A stretch of DNA of 47,565 bases from Mesostigma viride (GCA_009746045.1 RPFO01000026.1:3290676-3338240), one strand, 5' to 3'; positions 1-11,114 are shown, counted from the stretch's first letter. Notes: generated by a model not told the origin, from the sequence alone. Translations and numbers: made by a program.

Positions 1-469
1 CACATTTGAGATTTTTACTACTAGAAGTATATGCGTACAGTTCTTTTCATAAAGCGCAAGCCTTGCAAAATGTTTGGCCGGTTTCTAAACCTTTCACCTA
101 TCACACTACCCTTAGAGGGTAACCAGCTGGTCGATACGTGGTACCTCTTCACCTAATGATATTCCTATCAACTATATTAAAAACCATCGGGCATCCTGTG
201 GTCCGTACGCCGTAACTTTCCGTACATTTCAGTGGATAACTCGTGATCGACGGGTGTCCTTTTCGCCTTTTACCGTTGGGCACAAGTCGTCGGAATTTTG
301 AGATCGTACAGGCTTCCGTGCGTGGCTGGATCGAAGACGGCGTATCTTGAGCGGAGGACGAAAGGCGTTTGTTCAGTGAGACGCTATTGGCGTTCACTCG
401 CTCGCATCTTTAATGGCTTTAAAGTCGTCTCGCGACATTTTGACGTTAGCGAGTCGATCGAGCTTGACT
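1..469. other. no recognisable feature
   Basis: This stretch has ordinary base composition. I see no convincing gene, RNA or repeat in it. The short open frames on both strands have no recognisable motif. Confidence 0.5.
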
Positions 470-1390
470 GGGCGGGGGGGGGGGGGGGAGGAGCTCCGGG
501 TGGGTGGGGGGGCGGGGGGAGGAACTCCGGGTGGGTGGGGCGGGGGGGCAGGGGGGGGGGGAAGGGGGGGGGCGGCGGGGGGGGGGGAGGAACTCCGGGT
601 GGGTGGGGGGCGGGGCGGGGGGAAGGGGGCGGGGGGGGGCGGGGGGGGGGGGGAGGAACTCCGGGTGGGTGGGGGAGCGGGGGGGCGGGGGATCCCGCAG
701 ACTCTGGCGTCTTGCTCACTCAGGAGGGCGGGGAGCCCTGCGACCTCGCCCGGCCGGGGCGGACCGTCTTAATGTCCTCGGGGGGGGAGGCGGGGGAACC
801 TCCGGGTGGCGGGTGGGGGGCGCGGGGGCCTTGCGACCTCGCCGTCTCACTCAGGCGGGGAGGCATCCTGTGGCGGATCTTCATACTTTTCCGGTCTTTT
901 TCAGGGGTCCTCGTGGTCGACGCCTATCCTTCGCGCCACGCCTTTTCGGGGGGGGGCGGGGGCGCATCATGCCGGCCGGCTGAGGGGGAGAGCGGGGGGG
1001 GGGGGGTACCGACCTCCGGGTGGGTGGGGGGCGAGGGGGGCGGGGGATCCCGCAGACTCTGGCGTTTTGCTGAGGAGGGCGGGGGGCCTTGCGACCTCGC
1101 CGTCTCACTCAAGCGGGGAGGCATCCTGTGGCGGATCTTCGTACTTTTCCTGGGCCGGTCGGCGGGGGGGCGTATCATGGCTGAGGGGGGAGGGGGGGGG
1201 GAACCTCCGGGTGGGTGAGTGGGGGGATCCCGCAGACTCTGGCGTCGTCTCGCTCAGGAGGGTGGGGGGCCTCATTGCGACCTCAATACATGTAAAGACC
1301 ATCGGCTTGCTGAGGGGGGGGGGGGGTTGCGACCTCGCCTGGGGCAGGGCGTCTCACTGAGGCGGCAAATGGCCTCCGGGTGGGTGGAAA
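470..1390. repeat. G-rich minisatellite block
   Basis: The plus strand is dominated by runs of 5-12 G with a recurring GGAACTCCGGGTGGGTGGG core at about 510, 590, 655 and a related form at 1010 and 1205. A longer unit, containing GGATCCCGCAGACTCTGG and then CTTGCGACCTCGCC-type text, recurs near 688, 1045 and 1227. Long open frames cross the block in several frames because it has few A/T bases; they translate to low-complexity Gly/Arg or Pro strings and are not genes. The G runs could form quadruplexes. Confidence 0.75.
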
Positions 1391-1570
1391 CTGGGAAGGG
1401 CGGACGGACTGCGGTGTTACAGGCCCACACAGGGTGTCGTTATTTGTCTCCCGACCTTTTCCTTTTTTCAGCCCCCTTCATAAGCTTCAGTTGACTTGAA
1501 TCGAGTTGCCATGTGTCGGCGGACGGATCGAAACTCGACTACTAGAGTTACGGTCGGCTTTGCGCCTTCT

Positions 1571-1603
1571 TTTGGGGGGGATGCGAAGCATCCCCCCCCC
1601 CTT
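1571..1603. repeat. perfect G/C hairpin
   Basis: A run of G followed by GATGC, a three-base GAA loop, then GCATC and a run of C forms a strong stem-loop. It could be the end of a small inverted-repeat element or a transcription stop signal. No adjacent gene decides between these. Confidence 0.5.
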
Positions 1604-1802
1604 AAGCTTGTTGGTTAATAAAAATACCCATTTACCCGGAAAATGTTTGGCCGGTAGGAGACTGAGCTAGGACCAGGTACATAACGCATAATATCAGTGT
1701 GCCAGCAAATGCCAGCTGTGCTACTGACGGTGTAATGCAATATAGCGACGACGAGGCCAGTGCGACTGTGCGACAGTGTGCAGCCATTTTCGATTTGCAG
1801 CC

Positions 1803-2370
1803 ATGAGGAAGAAAGGGCCTGAATGGGATTTCGTTCTCGAGAAGAAAGAAGCAGTCACAGATGCTGTTAGTAACAAAACGCAGTTTGTGTCGAATAAGTT
1901 CTGCTCATTTTGCAACAAGAAGTTCTCATACGGGGCGGGGGCAATCAGCGTATTCCGAGTCCGTGCACACTTTGCCGGAATCGCAGGGGAAGGGATGTTA
2001 CCCTGCGACAAAATTCCACCGAATATCCGGAGCAAGTTTCTCAGGATGTAAAACAACAAGTCGCAGCAGTCAGACGCCAAGAAGCAGCACAATTTGAACA
2101 GGGCAATGGCGGAGATGGGAGGGGCTGCGCCGGCTGACTTGTCGTCGGTTCCCAGCAAAGGCCAGCTGAGCATCACCAAATGGCTGGTTCCCGTCGACGA
2201 GAAAGGTGTCCAGCTGCTGGCTGCCGAATTTTTTATCGAGAACGGCATTGCCTTCAATGCGGCTGAGAGCGCCTCTTTCAAGCAGATGGTGGCCGGCATG
2301 ATCCAGTACAAAGGAGGGCACGTCACCCCTCCTTCTCGGAAGTTGTGTCTTATGTCATCTCATGCATTAT
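1803..2370 (+). pseudogene. hAT-type transposase N-terminal fragment (BED zinc finger)
   Basis: The ATG at 1803 opens a frame beginning MRKKGPEWDF. It carries a BED-like zinc finger: CSFC near 1900, then an AHFAG histidine and an LPCDKIP cysteine. That is the DNA-binding start of hAT transposases. An in-frame stop lies at 2049-2051. The same frame reopens downstream and, at about 2220-2340, resembles the start of the DUF659-like region of these proteins (AAEFFIENGIAFN, then a VTPPSRKL end). Between the two parts a neighbouring frame reads QDVKQQVAAVRRQEAAQF, which suits the linker better, so two small frameshifts are likely. The catalytic RNase H-like domain and the C-terminal dimerisation region are absent. 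A CAGTGTG at 1696 might be an old terminus, but no partner is visible. This is a decayed, partial gene. Confidence 0.6.
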
Positions 2371-3076
2371 ATAGTGGATGGCTTTCCTTACAATCAATTA
2401 ATTAATTGAATCCTTACTATTCCCGTTGCAGCATGCTCCCCCCTGCATTTAACAAATCATAATCAGATAGGATTGCAGGGCATAAATGGAAGATGTTAAT
2501 AAATAAGCATATACACCAAATTTCAGTTGTAATAACTGCATGACCATCATCAAGGAGCGTGCTAATTGGGTGACTGACAATTGGACCACAAAAACTGTCG
2601 CGCATTTTACCACCGCGTATTTTATACCCCCCACGTATAATACGCGTATTTTAAGTCCACGTATTATACCCCGCACACGTATTTTACAACCTGGTCCTAG
2701 ACCCTGCAGCCTGCCAGGGGGGGGGGGCACAAAATGTAACTGGCAGCCAGGGACGATGGTGCAGGCCAAATAGCAGGTGTAAAGCTAGCTCAGTCCAAAG
2801 AGTGAAACAAGAAGCAAATATTTGCGTAGGCCAAGGTGAGGTGTATACTCCCAACGGAGTTATGTTACAATTCAAGGTGAGGTCCAAGATTGTCATTAGA
2901 GGCTTGGCTGCCACCACGGTGCTAAACCATGATGCTGAAGCCTCGCATTACATATGAAACATATTCTGAAAAGAGGCACGTATTGTAACACAATAACAAT
3001 GTAAACATGACGAGCTCAAGTTTCCAAGCCAGTCTTCATCACTTGGACAAGAGTTATAGCGTTAGAAACATATGGG

Positions 3077-3684
3077 CATCTAGTCGCTCTACACGTAAGC
3101 CAGCCATAATTTCAATGCACAAGGATACACATTTCCATCACCATTCATCTTCATCATCCTGAACGACTCGAACACGCGGACAAGATAACGGCAGGCTCGA
3201 GCTACCATGGTCCGGATTCTCCCGATTTCTGGCCTGCGCTGGTTGTCTCCTTGATATGCATGGGCAACATCCCAGCAAGCCTTGAAAAGCTTCAGGCAGT
3301 ATATGTGTTAAATCAAACTACCACATTGCAATTAAACACAGCGACTGCTACTTGCTGCTGTTTTGACATCGCAAGACCGTTTACCTTTTCAGTGACGCAA
3401 CGGGAAAAGAAAGCACTGTCCAGCAAACTTCCGTAATTCCGCTTTGTCGCTGTTTACCGAAACAGCGATAACATTTTTGTCGCGAGGGCTTTCTAGCTCC
3501 AACTCGGACCAGCCAGCAGCAACCTCTATTGGCACCCGTGATCATTACTATCATAATACGCCGTCTAGGTCATCTAGTCGCTCTACACGCAAGCCACGAA
3601 CACGCGGACAAGATAACGGCAGGCTCGAGCTACCATGGTCCGGATTCTCCCGATTTCTGACCTGCGCTGGTTGTCTCCTTGATA
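3077..3684. repeat. direct duplication, 88 bp plus a shared lead-in
   Basis: Bases 3169-3256 recur at 3597-3684 with about one mismatch. The upstream text CATCTAGTCGCTCTACACG is also shared, at 3077 and 3571. In the first copy the lead-in and the 88 bp block are separated by about 65 extra bases (3104-3168); in the second they are contiguous. One copy has therefore gained or lost an internal piece. Confidence 0.8.
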
Positions 3685-4020
3685 ATACGCCAACCCCTTC
3701 AGGGTGACATCCGTTGTCACGACTCGACGGCTTATGGTCGTCATAGGGAATGAACGCCGGTTCATATATGGAACAGTGAACAAGCTGCTTGTCGTCTGTC
3801 GAGCTCTATGCGGAGCACGTAACCTTGTGCAACGATCGTTGCTCAATCCATACGATGCAAGTACCGACTGGATACATACGAAGCAACGACCGACAACAAG
3901 CAGCTGGAATTACATACGGCATGGCCTGGAGGCAACCGCTGGCCCTTCCCTTGCAGCTACGCCGCCATGCACCTGTTGTTAAATATTCTGGTCATTTCAA
4001 ACCAAATTGCGCAAAATGCT

Positions 4021-4040
4021 GGGGGGGGGGGGGGGGGGGG
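4021..4040. repeat. poly-G run
   Basis: An uninterrupted run of about 20 G. The assembled length of such a run is unreliable. Confidence 0.9.
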
Positions 4041-4180
4041 TCCAGGGGTGGCCCTTAGCGGGTGTGGCCCTTAGATTACCTTACATCCATCTGGAAAAAT
4101 ACCTCCATCCAGACGAGCCATTTGGCAGAGGTCCGTATGCCCAGAGCGCGGCAGGAGCCAAACTCTGCGAAAAGGGTCAC

Positions 4181-4230
4181 TAGACCCCTTCTGAAGACCG
4201 CCAACCCCGACTATTTACCCCGACTAAATT
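4181..4230. repeat. left TIR of the outer MITE-like element
   Basis: Inverted match to 22907-22956. The outermost 15 bases are identical and the inner CCCCGACTAAATT is conserved. Confidence 0.75.
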
Positions 4231-4361
4231 CCTGGCGCGGCGCGTTTTGGGGAAATTAGTCGGACCACGACTAATCTACCCCGACTATTTTCGCGTTAGT
4301 CGGAAAATAGTTGGGGTAGATTAGTCGGGGTCCGACTAATTTCGTCGGGGTGCGCCTCGGG

Positions 4362-5060
4362 AGTTAAACTTTCTTCGCACACGCAATGTGAAGGATATGG
4401 TTGCAATGCAGCAATGTGTGAATATGGTTGGAAACGGAGCTTTGTTAAATCGGATAATGTTTACAGCGCTCACACACTTGAGGCTTGTACACGCGCTTGC
4501 CAAGTCAAGGCACAACACGTGAGGCGGGCTCGCAAGAGATGCCCATTTGGCACTGGCCTATTGTTTATATACTTGTGCACTGTGCTTGCTAGTCCTGAGC
4601 AGCCTAGGAGGCCTGCTCAGTAATAACACCCCCGGTACAGTATTCACTACCTGTACAGCGCCCAGTTCCTATACAGTAGGTCTGCCATACAGGCACAGTG
4701 ACCACAGCGTACAGTCACCACAGTGATTATTGCATCTGCACCTAGAAGTCCAGGACTAAGCCTGCGGTACCAACAGACCACAGGTTAAGGTTCCTATTTC
4801 CTGCGTACGACGTATTAATCCAATACCGTCGTAGGTACAGCACCTAATTCCTGTCAGCCCAGGAATTACTGTCGACCCCATATGTCGTCGGCAAATATTC
4901 ACGTCCGACTTAGAAGAACAGCCGGCTCGCGCTCGCGCGCGACCGGGAAGTCGGAACGCCATAACTTTCTTGATACTTGTCGGAATGAACTCGTTCCGGT
5001 GCCGCTGGAATCGCAGAGATATGCCGAATCAGGATCACGCCAATGCGCTTGGCGTTAACT
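4362..5060 (-). repeat. E1 3' LTR
   Basis: 699 bp, beginning AGTTAA and ending TTAACT on the plus strand, a six-base inverted terminal match in place of TG...CA. Its TATA-like TATATAAA (minus strand) is at 4564-4571. Because the coding strand is minus, this is the downstream LTR. Confidence 0.92.
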
Positions 5061-5078
5061 CCAATCCTTTCTTTTCTT
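5061..5078 (-). other. E1 polypurine tract
   Basis: On the minus strand this reads AAGAAAAGAAAGGATTGG and abuts the 3' LTR. It is the expected position and composition of the plus-strand primer for reverse transcription. Confidence 0.75.
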
Positions 5079-5808
5079 GAGCTGTAGCAGCTCACACAAG
5101 TCTACATACAAACACACACAATGGGTACTGGATATCCTCCCCAGACTACAAGTCACAACCCGCTGGGCATGACAGTCAGCTTGGATTCCTTATTATATGT
5201 ACATAGCACCCATACTGGCTCAGGAGCACAAACAAATTACAATGAGTCCCTATCCCTTCACGGGAGGCTCGTTGTGTTACCCATGTACAAGAGGTTGGCC
5301 AACTGTGGCAGCCCATAGGTGTTCAGCTAAGAACTTGAGAAGTATGTACAACCTTCAGGACCTTAGGCGAAACCCCACAGATCACCCACAACAGCTCATC
5401 AGAAAACATTGCTGACCCCCAGACGGGAGTCGGCGCCGGTCTGCTGCCCCTTATCGAACCAGACACAACATCTACGCGAAGCACATGCAAAACACAAGCT
5501 CCCATACTCGTTCCAACCGTGGAAAATCAGGGGACCTGTCGCCACCTCACCAGCATGGTGGATGGGTCAGCCAGTCCGTGAAACTCCGCCTTAAGACGGC
5601 ACCAGGGAATCGAACCCCGCCCACAAACCACAGATCTGGGGAAACCTCAGACTGAGATGAAAACCCCAGATAGACATCTCTCCATCAGAGACAATGTCAG
5701 ACATTCCCACACCAGAGACATGTCTCACCCCTCAAGGTGTGCTCAGGATTATGTACAATCAAGCTCCCAGCCTGATATCCAGAGACTTAAGCACCCAGCT
5801 CTCAGCTT
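5079..5808 (-). other. E1 3' untranslated region
   Basis: Lies between the RNase H stop codon and the polypurine tract. No domain-bearing frame is visible on either strand. Confidence 0.6.
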
Positions 5809-6336
5809 TTAGACAGATAGACCGACTTGACAGTCAGCATTCATGAGCTTCCTCAGTACATTGTACTGGGCTGGGGCCTTGTGTGGCAGCTTTGTCAATG
5901 CATCAGCAGGGTTCTCCTCGCCAGGGATATGCTTCAAGTCAACCAAACTGGCCAACTCCTTCAGCAACAAATAATCCAGGTCCCGGCTCCTGGCCAGCTG
6001 CTTGTGAACAAACTGGACCATACCCATGCTGTCTGTTAGCAACAACGTCTCCATCTGCAAGGTCCAAGGGGTAACTGAAGCCAGCTCCAGCATTAACTCC
6101 TTTATGTACAGGCTGGACTGGATCCCCTCGCATATGGCCCTGCATTCTGCCACATCTGAACTGATACAGACCCTCTTCTGCAGTCTGCTGTACCAGCTGA
6201 ACAAACTTGCCCTGCTCTGATAAAAAGCAAACAGAGCAGCAGATCTCCCCCTGACCTTGGTAACCTGGCGAGCATCCATGGAACTGTCAACAAAGATCTC
6301 CAAGGTGATAGGCTGGGTAAAGTCAATCCCAGACAA
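5809..6336 (-). CDS. E1 RNase H domain
   Basis: Copia-type RNase H, which degrades the RNA strand during reverse transcription. Visible motifs in order are IFVDSSMD (first Asp), DVAECRAICEG (the SxAE-like Glu), LLLTDSMGMVQF (the TDS/CDN Asp) and ENPADALTK near the C terminus, the usual ADxLTK signature of copia RNase H. The frame lies -1 relative to the upstream reverse transcriptase, with the junction around 6335-6345, where a short ATCTGATTTG text looks like a local duplication. It was probably once continuous with pol; programmed recoding is possible but unproven. Confidence 0.85.
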   Translation of the reverse strand: MSGIDFTQPITLEIFVDSSMDARQVTKVRGRSAALFAFYQSRASLFSWYSRLQKRVCISSDVAECRAICEGIQSSLYIKELMLELASVTPWTLQMETLLLTDSMGMVQFVHKQLARSRDLDYLLLKELASLVDLKHIPGEENPADALTKLPHKAPAQYNVLRKLMNADCQVGLSV

Positions 6337-9300
6337 ATCAGATCAGGGGTACTCTCCACCAACCGGGCTATGACTCGAGGCTTCTCATCCTCAAGCACCT
6401 CATCAGGCATTCTGCTATGGACCATCAAAGACGGACCACAGATGCTGGCAAACCAGGCCCACATGCCTCTCAACTCAGGTCCTGCAGCCTGGGTGATCTT
6501 CTCTGGCAAGGCCTTCACAATGGTCTGTTTATAATCTCCTCCAGCCTGAAGCCTGATACTCCACTCCCCGTCCCTCCTGAACAGGGTAGCCTGCATTCCA
6601 CAGAACACTACAGGCTTGTTGGGCTCCTGCCACAGCTCCTTGCCCAGTGAAAACTTGCCACTGATGACAGGAATAAACTTCTTCAGCCAGGTCGTGGGGG
6701 CTAGCAAATGCAGATCATCTCCATGCAAACTAGCATACACTGGCAGACCCTCCCATTGGGCCAGCAGCAAACAGGGATCAACTGAAGACACTCTCAAGCC
6801 ACACTCACTGATCAGAGCTTCCTGCAGCGTGAGTCTCCAGATGATTGGGCTCGACCTGAGTCCTTCCAGGCCCTTCAGAATAACCAGGAATTGTTGATGC
6901 AGCTCCAGCTTCCAGATGGCAGGCACCTCAACACAGTAAGGCTCATCCTGCTTCCACACCCTCCTGGCCACTTCTGGATCAGATTTTAAAAATGCCCTCT
7001 TGAAGTCCAGCAGCACTGATGACATAGCTGCTCCCCTGTTCAGCAACCCCACGTAGAGACATAGCAAAATTCTCCATGTGTCGTGTAGCATCCCTGGCGT
7101 GTATAGCTCCTCTCCTGGCAGACTCCCCGTGCCGTGATACTCATTCAGGACAGGCCTGACATGGGGCACTGATACCTCATCCACAACCTTCCTCTTCAGC
7201 ACAAATCTCAAAGCAAGCTTCCTTGATGCTGGGGGACGTCTGTCTGTTGGTGCAGCACACTCAAACTGCAACCACTCCTCCAATGCCTTGGAGAAGGCGA
7301 GCTTCCAAGCCTCAAACAAAGTAGGCGAGCTCATCTCTTGGACCAGCTGGTCATATGTCAAAGGAGAGTGTGCAGCAAGGCTCCTGTGAGTTATGCCAAT
7401 ACTGCTGGGGTGCAACACAGCTGGAATCACCAAACTGGCCGCTGGGGGCACCTCCCCTTCATCCCATTTTACACCCTTGACCGGCTTGGCCCTGCACCTG
7501 ACTGGAAATGTTGTCCTGAAATTTTCTAGGGGAATCATCCCCCAGCCATCTCTTCTCAGAGCTGTAGCTCTGATAGAAATCCCAGGATTGCCCAGAAAAT
7601 TCTGACCCAAAATCACAGGGCCATCATAGTCCTCTAGGACAAGGAAGGTCACATCCACACCCATGACAGGGGCAGTAACCTCTCCCAACACCCTTAGATG
7701 CGTCCTACCACTGAAATCAGACACCCAGGGGCAACTTGGTTCTCCGACCAGCAGTTCTCCTGTATGCTGAGGTCCCATGACAGAAACCTGTGCATTGGTA
7801 TCTATCTCCATGGCAGCTACCTCAGGTTCATCCAACTGGACAAGCTTGGACACCTTAGGCTCCTTCTTGGCTCTTTGCAAAGCCTGTACAATATCTGATA
7901 GACGCACACCCCTAGGCCTGGTGTCGGGCCGTTCCGGAGGTGCAGCCTGTCCGCCTGCTTGCCCAACCACCGTATGTGAAGGTACCCCAGGGGCCGGGCC
8001 AGGGTCACCCTGAGGGCTCGATACAGCTGTAGCACCCTGATCAGGAAGCTCCACGTCACCCCCGCCTTGTACACCAGCGGGCACCTGGAAGAGGTCTCCT
8101 TGATTACCTCCCCGGGGACGGATCTTTGACCAGGACAGACGGTGCACTGCTTGGGAGCCATCAATGGCCACCCAGCACTTATGGCCAGCGGCTTCTACTC
8201 GGGTCACCACCCCATCATGCCAGCTGCCACGTTTCCCTGGAAAGCTTGGTTCCTTCCACACAACAACCTGTTGTCCAACGTTAGGTTCTAGGACACTCCA
8301 GCCCTTGTCTTTCTGCCTCAGCTTGAGGAACTTGGCCTCTAGCTTCTCCTTCCATGCCTGCTCAGCATCAGCTGGCAGCATCCTGGTATGCAGCATAAGA
8401 GGATTGATGGCAATGTCACCAAAGAACATGGGAGTCCTCAGGTTCAGCCTGTCCTCCACAGAACGTAGCCATGCAGATGTCACAATGGCAGATGACGTCC
8501 TTGGAATCCTCTCCACCAGCAGCACAGTCTTGATCTCTTGGATGGCTCTCTCCACCACCCCTTGCTGGCCGTGGCTCTCCCTGGGTGTAATCAGCAACTC
8601 TGGAAACTCTGGCAGGTTCTCACAGCACTCAAACTGAATGTCACACTGCAACAACTCCAACCCAGGGTACCTGCTCCTTGTCAACTTCAGAGCAGCAATC
8701 AATGTAGGCTTCTCCATGTCAGGCAGGATCTCTAGGGTCTTGTACTTGGTATATCTGTCCACTGCCACCAGCAGCTTCAAACCCCTGATTCTCTGAATAT
8801 CTACCTGCACATGGCCTGGCTGCAAAATAGGAGTCCTGGCATGAGACTGCTTGGGCTTTCTAGCAACTAGCCTGCACTTGCAAGCTTGAGCAACCTGTTG
8901 GCAGATGGAGTACAACTCACTTCCTCCCAGCCGTCTAGCAACTTGCAAAGACTGAGCTGCATGGCCAAACATGGTATGCAACCTTGAGGCAATGTCATAC
9001 AAGAGAGAAAACCTTTTATTGTCATTATTAGCACTCAAGGTATGTACAGATCCCTTATGTACAGGAGGCACCAGGGTCGTGCCTGTCAGACTGTCTCCAG
9101 CCCTATCCTCATCCTGACCATCCTGTGCCAGTCCTGCACGGTCAGAATGCTTCTGAGATCCACCTGGGTCCACATCACCAGGTCCTACCTCAGGCTCAGC
9201 ACCGCCATGGCGGGCACGTTGGCGAGTAACCACTGCAGCTACAGCTGGCATACTCTCTGTGGTAACCAAGCTTGCCCCATCGTGTCCAATAGGCTCTTTC

Positions 9301-9398
9301 ACTAGAGCATGGGGCTGCCCCTCACTGCTGTCACTAGCAGCTTCATTACACACCCCTGGGGGCACCCTCCAGGGTTCAGGGATGTGTGCAGGCTCATA
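6337..9398 (-). CDS. E1 pol: integrase - protease - reverse transcriptase
   Basis: The frame follows the gag UGA directly. Numbering from the GTG at 9365: an HHCC integrase finger spans ~130-163 (LHTMFGH ... CKC). The integrase core has Asp189 (VQVDIQ), Asp242 (LLQCDIQ) and Glu272 (GVVERAIQEIK). An integrase C-terminal barrel-like region ~364-417 ends KIRPR. A retropepsin-like protease at ~518-596 has EIDTNAQVSVM and PVILGQNFL. A copia-like reverse transcriptase from ~715 has LLDFKRAFL, KGLEGLRSSPIIW and HGDD at 881-884. Two things are unusual: the protease sits after integrase, and the catalytic motifs read DTNA instead of D[ST]GA and HGDD instead of YVDD. No D[ST]GA motif occurs between the zinc knuckle and the integrase finger. 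After about 6340 the same frame runs on as nonsense to 6102. Confidence 0.9.
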
Positions 9399-9401
9399 TC
9401 A
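9399..9401 (-). promoter_or_regulatory. single in-frame UGA between E1 gag and pol
   Basis: Gag and pol share one frame and are interrupted only here (context CAT UGA UAU on the minus strand). Stop-codon readthrough of this kind sets gag:pol ratios in some retroelements. A point mutation of an originally fused gag-pol is the simpler alternative. Confidence 0.45.
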
Positions 9402-9720
9402 ATGATCAGCAGCCTTGCCCTTGCCCTTGTCCTGGGATGGACCAGCCTTGTCCTTGCTGCCACCCTGAGCTGGCTTGCTCTGACCTTCCTGCCTCAGGTA
9501 CGAGGGACACTCATTCCTGAAGTGACCCTTCCCCTGGCAGAAATAACATTCCACCTGACTGATGTCCCGTGAGGTCCCACTGCTGGGCCCAGCCTTGGGA
9601 GGACCACCCACCACCCTCTTGAAGTCAAACTGGGACTGTGGATGTCCCGACTTCGGCGGGGTCCCCCGTCCAGCCCTTCTGTCACGCCCCCTCCTGGACC
9701 TTCCTCGACCCCTTGAAGAG
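9399..9720 (-). CDS. E1 gag C-terminal part with CCHC zinc knuckle
   Basis: This is the 3' piece of E1 gag, cut from its upstream part by insertion of E2. It is rich in Arg, Gly and Ser (SSRGRGRSRRGRDRRAGRG), typical of a nucleic-acid-binding nucleocapsid, followed by CYFCQGKGHFRNEC, a CX2CX4HX4C zinc knuckle. It ends ...KAADH and a UGA at 9399-9401. Pol continues in exactly the same frame with no further stop, so gag and pol are separated by one UGA codon only. Confidence 0.85.
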
Positions 9721-9725
9721 GTCTC
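9721..9725. repeat. target-site duplication of E2 (left)
   Basis: GTCTC, repeated exactly at 17376-17380 on the far side of E2. It lies inside E1 gag. Confidence 0.92.
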
Positions 9726-10198
9726 AGTTAGAATGCGGTGGGATATATTGCTTGAGAACACTGAAAGCTTGGAGCAATGAATTGCTTGGTTCATTAGAAA
9801 ATAGGTTTACCCTTTATCAACGTTCCTCTCACCGGCTGCGCCGCCAGTGACCGTTGGGTGCAGACCGTTGGCCCGAGGCCGCACGATGACAGGTAGCTGC
9901 CTAGTCACTGCATCGTGCGATCACAAATCAATGCACGCTGCAGTACGGTCCCTATCTAGGATACTCTAGTACCGTCCAATGACAGGACACTACGTATACT
10001 GGGTACTGACATCTGTCACGTACCTCAGTACCCAAAGTACCTATCTAGGGAAACGTATGCGACTCGACTAGCATCCCTATCTGCATAGCCCACGTGGTAT
10101 TTATATTCACATACCAACGTGGGTTTACAAGGCTTATTCATACGTTGTATTCACAATGCCTTTGAGACTTAGTCTACAGCAAAGCATGGAGACTAACT
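9726..10198 (-). repeat. E2 3' LTR
   Basis: 473 bp, starting AGTTAG and ending CTAACT on the plus strand. A TATA-like TATAAATA (minus strand) is at 10098-10105. It is the downstream LTR with respect to transcription. Confidence 0.92.
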
Positions 10199-10572
10199 CC
10201 AGTATTGTTTTATTATTTATTTCTTAATGCAGGTCTGCACCCCCAACATTATTGTTATTGTTTTTAAGTTGATTAGGGGTACAAAAGAGACATGGCTGGT
10301 TGAGCCAGGTTGGTTACAGCTGGCTGTTCTGGCCAGGTGTTATATTGCACATTAAATAAGGTGTACACAGCTGGCTGGTTTGGCCAGGTACTGAAGCACA
10401 CATTAAGTAAATGGATACAAAGCTTGTGTCCTCAAGCTGCAAATGGATACAAATCTGACCTAGCCAGCACTCACACCCCACAACGAATGTGTTGAATTTT
10501 ATGGCGCCCAGCAGCTATCGCTGTGGTAAGGGGGTGTGGTGGTTGTGTACTGTGCTATGGCCAGTCATTTAT
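10199..10572 (-). other. E2 3' untranslated region
   Basis: A/T-rich text between the RNase H stop and the 3' LTR. The bases next to the LTR (10199-10225) read on the minus strand as an A-rich, mostly purine stretch ending ACTGG. This is a poor but plausible polypurine tract; E1 shows a similar TTGG at the same junction. Confidence 0.55.
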
Positions 10573-11097
10573 TCAAACACTGACTCTGATATCATAGGGG
10601 TTCATGTTCTGAAAGAGGAGCTGGTACTGTTGGCCAGCAGCATCCCGCAGCTTCGTGAGAGCGTCTGCTGGGTTGTCCTCATCATCCACATGAGTCCAGC
10701 TGGAAAAATAGGTGGCCTCCTGTTTGAGGATCACCCAATCCAAGTCAGTGTGGACAGCAGCAGAGACAGATTTCTTGGTTAGAAAGCTGATCACAGATTG
10801 GCTGTCAGTATAGAGATGTGAGATGACATTGCATGTGCTGCCTGCCTGGGTTTGTAGCCAGGTGAGCATGTGCTGCAGGGAACGAGCATGCAATGCAGCA
10901 GACACCACAGCACGACATTCAGCTGAGTTGCTGCTGCCAGGTTTTCTGCGGTGTAGCCTGCTGTACCAGGAAGTGAGGGACATGTAATCTGACCTGTTGG
11001 TGAGAAAAAACAGCCCTGATTCCCGTGCCCCCATCTGATTGATTGTTCTGCTCTCCATGGAGCTGTCCATGACACATTGGATGTGGATGTCTTCCAT
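10573..11097 (-). CDS. E2 RNase H domain
   Basis: Copia-type RNase H of 174 residues. Motifs: QCVMDSSMES (first Asp), SSNSAECRAVVSA (Glu), HLYTDSQSVISFL (Asp), then DEDNPADALTK. It lies +1 relative to the reverse transcriptase frame. The junction falls at a run of seven C on the minus strand (about 11119-11125), so a one-base indel or homopolymer error would explain the break. Function is the same as in E1. Confidence 0.87.
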   Translation of the reverse strand: MEDIHIQCVMDSSMESRTINQMGARESGLFFLTNRSDYMSLTSWYSRLHRRKPGSSNSAECRAVVSAALHARSLQHMLTWLQTQAGSTCNVISHLYTDSQSVISFLTKKSVSAAVHTDLDWVILKQEATYFSSWTHVDDEDNPADALTKLRDAAGQQYQLLFQNMNPYDIRVSV

Positions 11098-11114
11098 CAG
11101 ATTCAGGCCATGGA

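Larger units (their letters stand above)
2371..4180. other. non-coding stretch with small repeats
   Basis: No gene is recognisable. From 2604 to 2693 a CGTATTTTA/CGTATTATA motif recurs about five times. The rest is unstructured apart from the duplicated block listed separately and a run of 20 G at 4021-4040. Confidence 0.5.

Noticed and set aside
298-1494. Long Gly/Arg- or Pro-rich open frames on both strands
   Set aside because: They arise because the G-rich minisatellite has few A/T bases and hence few stops; the translations are low complexity in every frame.
4178-4182. CACTA (EnSpm) terminus on the outer TIR element
   Set aside because: The left edge reads CACTA, but the right edge reads TACTATAG and gives no mirrored TAGTG.
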